Part shown: positions 60,708 to 64,000 of the stretch, one piece after another
Numbering within the stretch: position 1 is the first letter of the stretch
Layout of the letters: each line of letters starts with the position of its first letter
Assembly: GCA_002311345.1 (NCBI GenBank)
Contig: DCAA01000006.1
Location: forward strand, 1 to 64,000
Direction of reading: 5' to 3'
Length of the DNA: 64,000 nucleotides
From: Planctomycetes bacterium UBA1146
GTDB lineage: Bacteria; Planctomycetota; UBA8108; UBA1146
Made by a program: the position numbers and the translations under genes
The notes under the pieces: generated by a model
Told to the model about the DNA's origin: nothing
Database searches by the model: none
What the model saw: only the letters and a program-made list of their open reading frames with translations

Positions 60708-61333
60708 TACCCCTACGCACTTCTAGACGTATGTGGGCAGGTTTCACCCTGATTGAGATGATCGTGACCATCGGGATCATCATCGTTGCAGCAGGTTTCA
60801 TCGCTCCGGCGGTGATGGCCATCTTTCAGGATCGGCGCCTCGAAAATGCTGCAGCGACTATCATCACTACCATCAACGAGGCGAGAAGTGCTGCGGTCAC
60901 CAAGAAACAACTACACTCGGTCATCTTCCTCCGGGCCGGAGTACGTCTCTATCGTCATCCCAAAGGAGAAGATCCCGGAGGATTCGTAGGTGGTATCCGT
61001 GCCATCAATGTTCCTGGTGCGGATCACCTCAGTTATGACATGCCTTGTGCCCGGTATCTCGCAGCTGACCTCGCTACACAATTGCAAAGCCAGATCGATG
61101 GAACCAATCAGGACGATTGGAGACCTTTGCCCGAGGATGTGTTCATCACCTTGCGGACCGATGGAACGATTGATTTCGGAACCAACGATGACATTCCCAG
61201 TTATCGCTTCAATAACGATCCACCTAGTGGAGGGGATCTGATTCTGCGACAGAAGGGGGATACCCGGGTCTGTTTCATCGATATCCGCCCAACCGGGCGG
61301 GTGGCGAGCAAGGTCGGGGAGGAATTCGAATGA
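60704..61333 (+). CDS. Type II secretion pseudopilin, GspH-like
   Basis: A 209-residue pseudopilin starting at an ATG that overlaps the previous stop (ATGA). The short leader MIPLRTSRRMWAG precedes FTLIEMIVTIGIIIVAAGFI with Glu at +5. Next comes the GspH-type stretch RRLENAAATIITTINEARSA, then AVTKKQLHSVIFL, and a C-terminal DIRPTGRV resembling the end of GspH and FimT proteins. It should take part in the minor-pseudopilin tip of a secretion or pilus-like fibre. Its own stop overlaps the next ATG. Confidence 0.87.
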   Translation: MIPLRTSRRMWAGFTLIEMIVTIGIIIVAAGFIAPAVMAIFQDRRLENAAATIITTINEARSAAVTKKQLHSVIFLRAGVRLYRHPKGEDPGGFVGGIRAINVPGADHLSYDMPCARYLAADLATQLQSQIDGTNQDDWRPLPEDVFITLRTDGTIDFGTNDDIPSYRFNNDPPSGGDLILRQKGDTRVCFIDIRPTGRVASKVGEEFE

Positions 61334-62196
61334 TCCGCCTACGCCACGAGAAGGGATTTACCATCCTGGAAATCCTGTTGGCGGTGGTAATCCTCACCGT
61401 CGGGCTGCTCGGACTTCTGGCGGTATTCCCGGTTGCCATGAGAGCAGGCAAGGACGCGGTCGAGAATACCAATGCAGTGATCATCTCCCAGTCAGTGGAG
61501 CAGGCGATCCGTGAGGGATTGATGGAGCATAAGGCTCAGAGCCCCGATGGTCGTTGGACCTACTTCATCTTCAATCATGACGGAGTGACTGATCCGCTTC
61601 CGGCGAGGATCGATCGGGCGCGACCCGATGCGGATTATTACATCCTGCTTCCGAGCCCAGATCCTGATCGAAAGACTTCCATGAAGCGAACCGAGTTCTG
61701 GGAGCGGGGGAAAACTTTCGTTTTTCCCGAGACCGATGGGCTGACCTGGATCGTCAGTGACAGTGGAGTGGAGCGTGAAGTTACCGACGAATCATCGTCG
61801 AGTCCCCCGAATGGTCGAGGAAATCCGACTCGGGCCGATGACGATGCTGATGATTATTTACGCGAGATCAGAAGTCCTGATAGCGATCGAGTCCTCGACA
61901 GTTACGAAACCTACGATGTCCGCCGCGTCTATCGATTGAGCAACAGATTTTTCGATCAAGAACTTGCGCAGGACTATAATCTAATCGATGACGATCCGAT
62001 TTCTCAGTACTCATTCGCCTTCACCATCCGTCCAGCAAAACAGGATGGAAGTCTTGATCTGAAATATCCCGATGATCAGAATTTCATCCCATCTGGGGAG
62101 TTGTTCGAGATCGAAATTCTCATCTTCCGGTCCTTCAGGGAAGGAACAAAACTTGCGGATCCGTTCTACCAGTGCCAGATCCTCGTCCACAAATAG
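61330..62196 (+). CDS. Type II secretion pseudopilin, GspI/PilV-like
   Basis: A 288-residue pseudopilin starting in an ATGA overlap with the GspH-like gene. The leader MIRLRHEKG is only 9 residues. It precedes FTILEILLAVVILTVGLLGL with Glu at +5, the pattern of GspI and PilV. The soluble domain is longer than GspI and has an Asp-rich region (TRADDDADDYLREIRSPDSD). The C-terminus (YQCQILVHK) overlaps the start of the next gene. Confidence 0.85.
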   Translation: MIRLRHEKGFTILEILLAVVILTVGLLGLLAVFPVAMRAGKDAVENTNAVIISQSVEQAIREGLMEHKAQSPDGRWTYFIFNHDGVTDPLPARIDRARPDADYYILLPSPDPDRKTSMKRTEFWERGKTFVFPETDGLTWIVSDSGVEREVTDESSSSPPNGRGNPTRADDDADDYLREIRSPDSDRVLDSYETYDVRRVYRLSNRFFDQELAQDYNLIDDDPISQYSFAFTIRPAKQDGSLDLKYPDDQNFIPSGELFEIEILIFRSFREGTKLADPFYQCQILVHK

Positions 62197-63400
62197 ACGC
62201 ATCACCTGCTCGAGAGAATCTGGCTTCACTCTGCTCGAATTGCTCGTTGCCTTGACGTTGGCTGCGATCATTTCGTTGATCATCGCCCAGGTAGGCTCCG
62301 ATTCTCAGGAGATGTACGACAGTACGGTGACGATGGTAGAAACGTATCAGAAGTTCCGTTACGCACTCGATGACATCAGCGAGAACCTGTCCAAAATGGT
62401 ACCAACGGCTTCTCTCGAGTTTTATCAGGATCAGGGACGTTCCAGGGGTTACTGGGATGAAGGTGAGGAGCTCAAGGACCAGGATGTCGGGCCAAACCTC
62501 GAAGGGGGGGTACCCGGAAAGTACGACGAAGCCGCGACACTTTTCGAGCGGAAGTACTATCTCGAGGATGCGCGACCCGATGAGCCGCAAGAACACTGGA
62601 ATGACGCGATTTATTTCAAGGCGCCTGTTGAGGTGCGTGGCGTGATTCGCCTCGCGAACGTCGAGTACTTCCTGGCCGATCCGCGAAGGCTAGAAGATGG
62701 ACGCAGTGACGGAAAGATCCCCGCCGATGAAGAGATGAGTTTCGACGATAGTCGGTCATTGGTTTTGATGAAGGTAGTTCGATACCTTGATCTCGATCAG
62801 GGGAACTACAACTCCACAGAGGTTCGAGTTCGCAAGGTGGTCAGTGAATTGTGTTCGCGTGTCACTGATTTACGGATCGAGTATTTCTATGACAACTACT
62901 TCGATTCGAAGCCGGGTGGATTCATGAGCCCTTCCATCGAGGTGACCCCTGAGTTGGTAGATTCAGAGGATTCTGAATTGCGTAATATTGCCGGGACCTA
63001 TGCGAAGAAGTTTCTTTACGGCGGTTTCATGTCGAGGATTCGGACCAATGCCATCCGAGGTATTCGCAACGTTGAGACGGGTGCCAACATGCCCGTACAG
63101 TTCAATTACAGCGGCAGTAACAAGATCAAGTTCTCGCAATTACGTACGGGAGACAAACTGTACATCTGGTCTGACGGAGGTAGCGCTTTTCCCAATGGTG
63201 AGTTCACTCTGCTCTACAACAGTAACGGACGCCTGCTGATGCAAGAGCCGATTCCTTTCAGCACCTGGGACCAGGATCCTGGAGGGCTTCGCTTCCGCGC
63301 GCCTTTTGTTCCCCCTGCTTTCCGGATTTCGGTACGTGTCCTCAATGAAAAGGGTGCCGAACCGAGAACCTTGACGATGGTGGTTCGCACCAATGGTTGA
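62153..63400 (+). CDS. Type II secretion pseudopilin, GspJ/PilW-like
   Basis: A pseudopilin of about 415 residues, much longer than GspJ. I place the start at the TTG at 62153, which follows GGAAGGAAC at 6-7 bases and gives a 24-residue leader ending in RESG. No ATG or GTG lies closer in frame. FTLLELLVALTLAAIISLII follows, with Glu at +5. The next helix (VETYQKFRYALDDISENLSK) and later VTDLRIEYFYDNYF recall GspJ. The frame overlaps the previous gene by 44 bases. A convergent rho gene ends 41 bases downstream. Confidence 0.82.
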   Translation: MRIRSTSARSSSTNRRITCSRESGFTLLELLVALTLAAIISLIIAQVGSDSQEMYDSTVTMVETYQKFRYALDDISENLSKMVPTASLEFYQDQGRSRGYWDEGEELKDQDVGPNLEGGVPGKYDEAATLFERKYYLEDARPDEPQEHWNDAIYFKAPVEVRGVIRLANVEYFLADPRRLEDGRSDGKIPADEEMSFDDSRSLVLMKVVRYLDLDQGNYNSTEVRVRKVVSELCSRVTDLRIEYFYDNYFDSKPGGFMSPSIEVTPELVDSEDSELRNIAGTYAKKFLYGGFMSRIRTNAIRGIRNVETGANMPVQFNYSGSNKIKFSQLRTGDKLYIWSDGGSAFPNGEFTLLYNSNGRLLMQEPIPFSTWDQDPGGLRFRAPFVPPAFRISVRVLNEKGAEPRTLTMVVRTNG

Positions 63401-63441
63401 TGGTTCCGTCGTGAGAGAACTCGGCCGTGATCTCCGGGTCC

Positions 63442-64000
63442 TCAATCCTGTCGTTCGGTATTGAGGGCCAGCAGGAACTCCACATTAGAGGCGGTCTGCT
63501 TCAACTTTGCCTTGAGCATCTCCATCGCCTCGACCGGATTCATATCGTTGAGAACCTTGCGCAGGATCCAGAGTCGTTTGATTTCTTCTGGACTCATCAG
63601 CAATTCTTCTTTACGGGTACCTGAACGATTGATGTCGATCGCAGGCCAGACTCGTTTGTCTGCAAGACGTCGATCAAGGTGGAGTTCCATGTTTCCGGTT
63701 CCCTTGAATTCCTCGAAGATCACCTCATCCATGCGGGATCCGGTGTCGATCAGTGCGGTTGCAACGATCGTCAGGCTGCCACCATTCTCGATGTTCCTGG
63801 CAGCACCGAAGAAACGCTTCGGCCTTTGCAGGGCACCGGCATCCACTCCTCCGGAAAGAATTCTGCCGGAGTGGGGGGCCTCGTGGTTGTAAGCACGCCC
63901 CAGTCTTGTGATCGAATCAAGCAGGATAACCACGTCGCGGCCATATTCGACCAGCCGCCGAGCTTTCTCGATGACCATCTCGGCGACCTGCACGTGGCGA
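63442..64000 (-). CDS. rho: Transcription termination factor Rho (N-terminal part beyond right edge)
   Basis: The C-terminal 186 residues of Rho, the hexameric RNA helicase that ends transcription. The visible part begins at RHVQVAEMVIEKARRLVEYG. It contains the Walker B region DVVILLDSITRLGRAYN, the Q-loop stretch SGGVDAGALQRPKRFFGAARN, then LTIVATALIDTGSRMDEVIFEEFKGTGN and the R-loop region DRRLADKRVWPAID. The C-terminus (MNPVEAMEMLKAKLKQTASN) matches the normal family end. The frame continues past base 64000. It is convergent with the pseudopilin genes. Confidence 0.97.
   Translation of the reverse strand, partial: RHVQVAEMVIEKARRLVEYGRDVVILLDSITRLGRAYNHEAPHSGRILSGGVDAGALQRPKRFFGAARNIENGGSLTIVATALIDTGSRMDEVIFEEFKGTGNMELHLDRRLADKRVWPAIDINRSGTRKEELLMSPEEIKRLWILRKVLNDMNPVEAMEMLKAKLKQTASNVEFLLALNTERQD

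Noticed and set aside
1..64000. Mobile elements, prophage or CRISPR arrays
   Set aside because: I saw no transposase, integrase or phage gene and no spaced direct repeats; the only short tandem repeat is the 22-bp pair at 12374.

Overview
This is a stretch of ordinary bacterial chromosome, moderately GC-rich by eye and densely coded on both strands, with about 48 protein genes (two cut by the window edges) and two tRNA genes. I saw no insertion sequence, prophage, CRISPR array or rRNA. The gene content suggests a member of the Planctomycetota or a close relative. The reasons are secreted proteins with paired dockerin-like calcium modules ending in a Cys-rich tail, two side-by-side DUF1570-like metallopeptidases, a membrane-anchored degenerate kinase, giant PQQ-propeller proteins, a eukaryotic-type UDP-sugar pyrophosphorylase and a pseudopilin cluster without the rest of a secretion system. 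The lineage is an inference from gene content, not from a marker-gene tree.

Layout. 1-5.9 kb: an exported protein cut by the left edge, a two-helix mini membrane protein with its own promoter and terminator, a DUF885 lipoprotein peptidase, a YyaL/DUF255 thioredoxin-like protein and a YaiI/DUF188 protein. 5.9-18 kb: a surface or secretome region with four proteins carrying dockerin-like cassettes (a short secreted protein, a penicillin-acylase-type hydrolase, a di-heme oxidoreductase and an FG-GAP protein). Between them lie an aminopeptidase-like lipoprotein, an ECF sigma/anti-sigma pair, tRNA-Leu and a lipoprotein that may form a barrel. 18.5-24 kb: tRNA-Cys, then a leftward operon of a UDP-sugar pyrophosphorylase, a HEAT/TPR protein and a PATAN-TPR protein. 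24.2-31.4 kb: a rightward, tightly overlapping chain of nadC, DUF2062, DUF192, a ComEA-like protein, uvrB and a membrane pseudokinase. 31.5-35.7 kb: the two DUF1570-like metallopeptidases. 36.6-41.4 kb: the large NAD-specific glutamate dehydrogenase.

41.4-57.1 kb is one long leftward run. Read in the direction of transcription it holds an rluD-type pseudouridine synthase, etfB-etfA, an FHA-GAF histidine kinase and its response regulator, a 1626-residue two-propeller/CBM9 protein, a lipoprotein built almost entirely of aromatic-Pro-aromatic repeats, an MlaE-MlaF-MlaD lipid transporter and a CaCA antiporter. Many neighbours overlap by ATGA, so they are probably translated in coupled fashion. 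57.2-59.1 kb: accB-accC with a good sigma-70-type promoter, followed by a three-hairpin RNA-like element. 59.3-63.4 kb: five consecutive type II pseudopilin genes, with partial rho convergent at the right edge.

The parts I find least explained are the aromatic-repeat lipoprotein and its coupling to the double-propeller protein beside the Mla genes, the Cys-capped double EF-hand cassette, the pseudokinase, and the structured intergenic elements at 15.2-15.4 and 59.15-59.22 kb.
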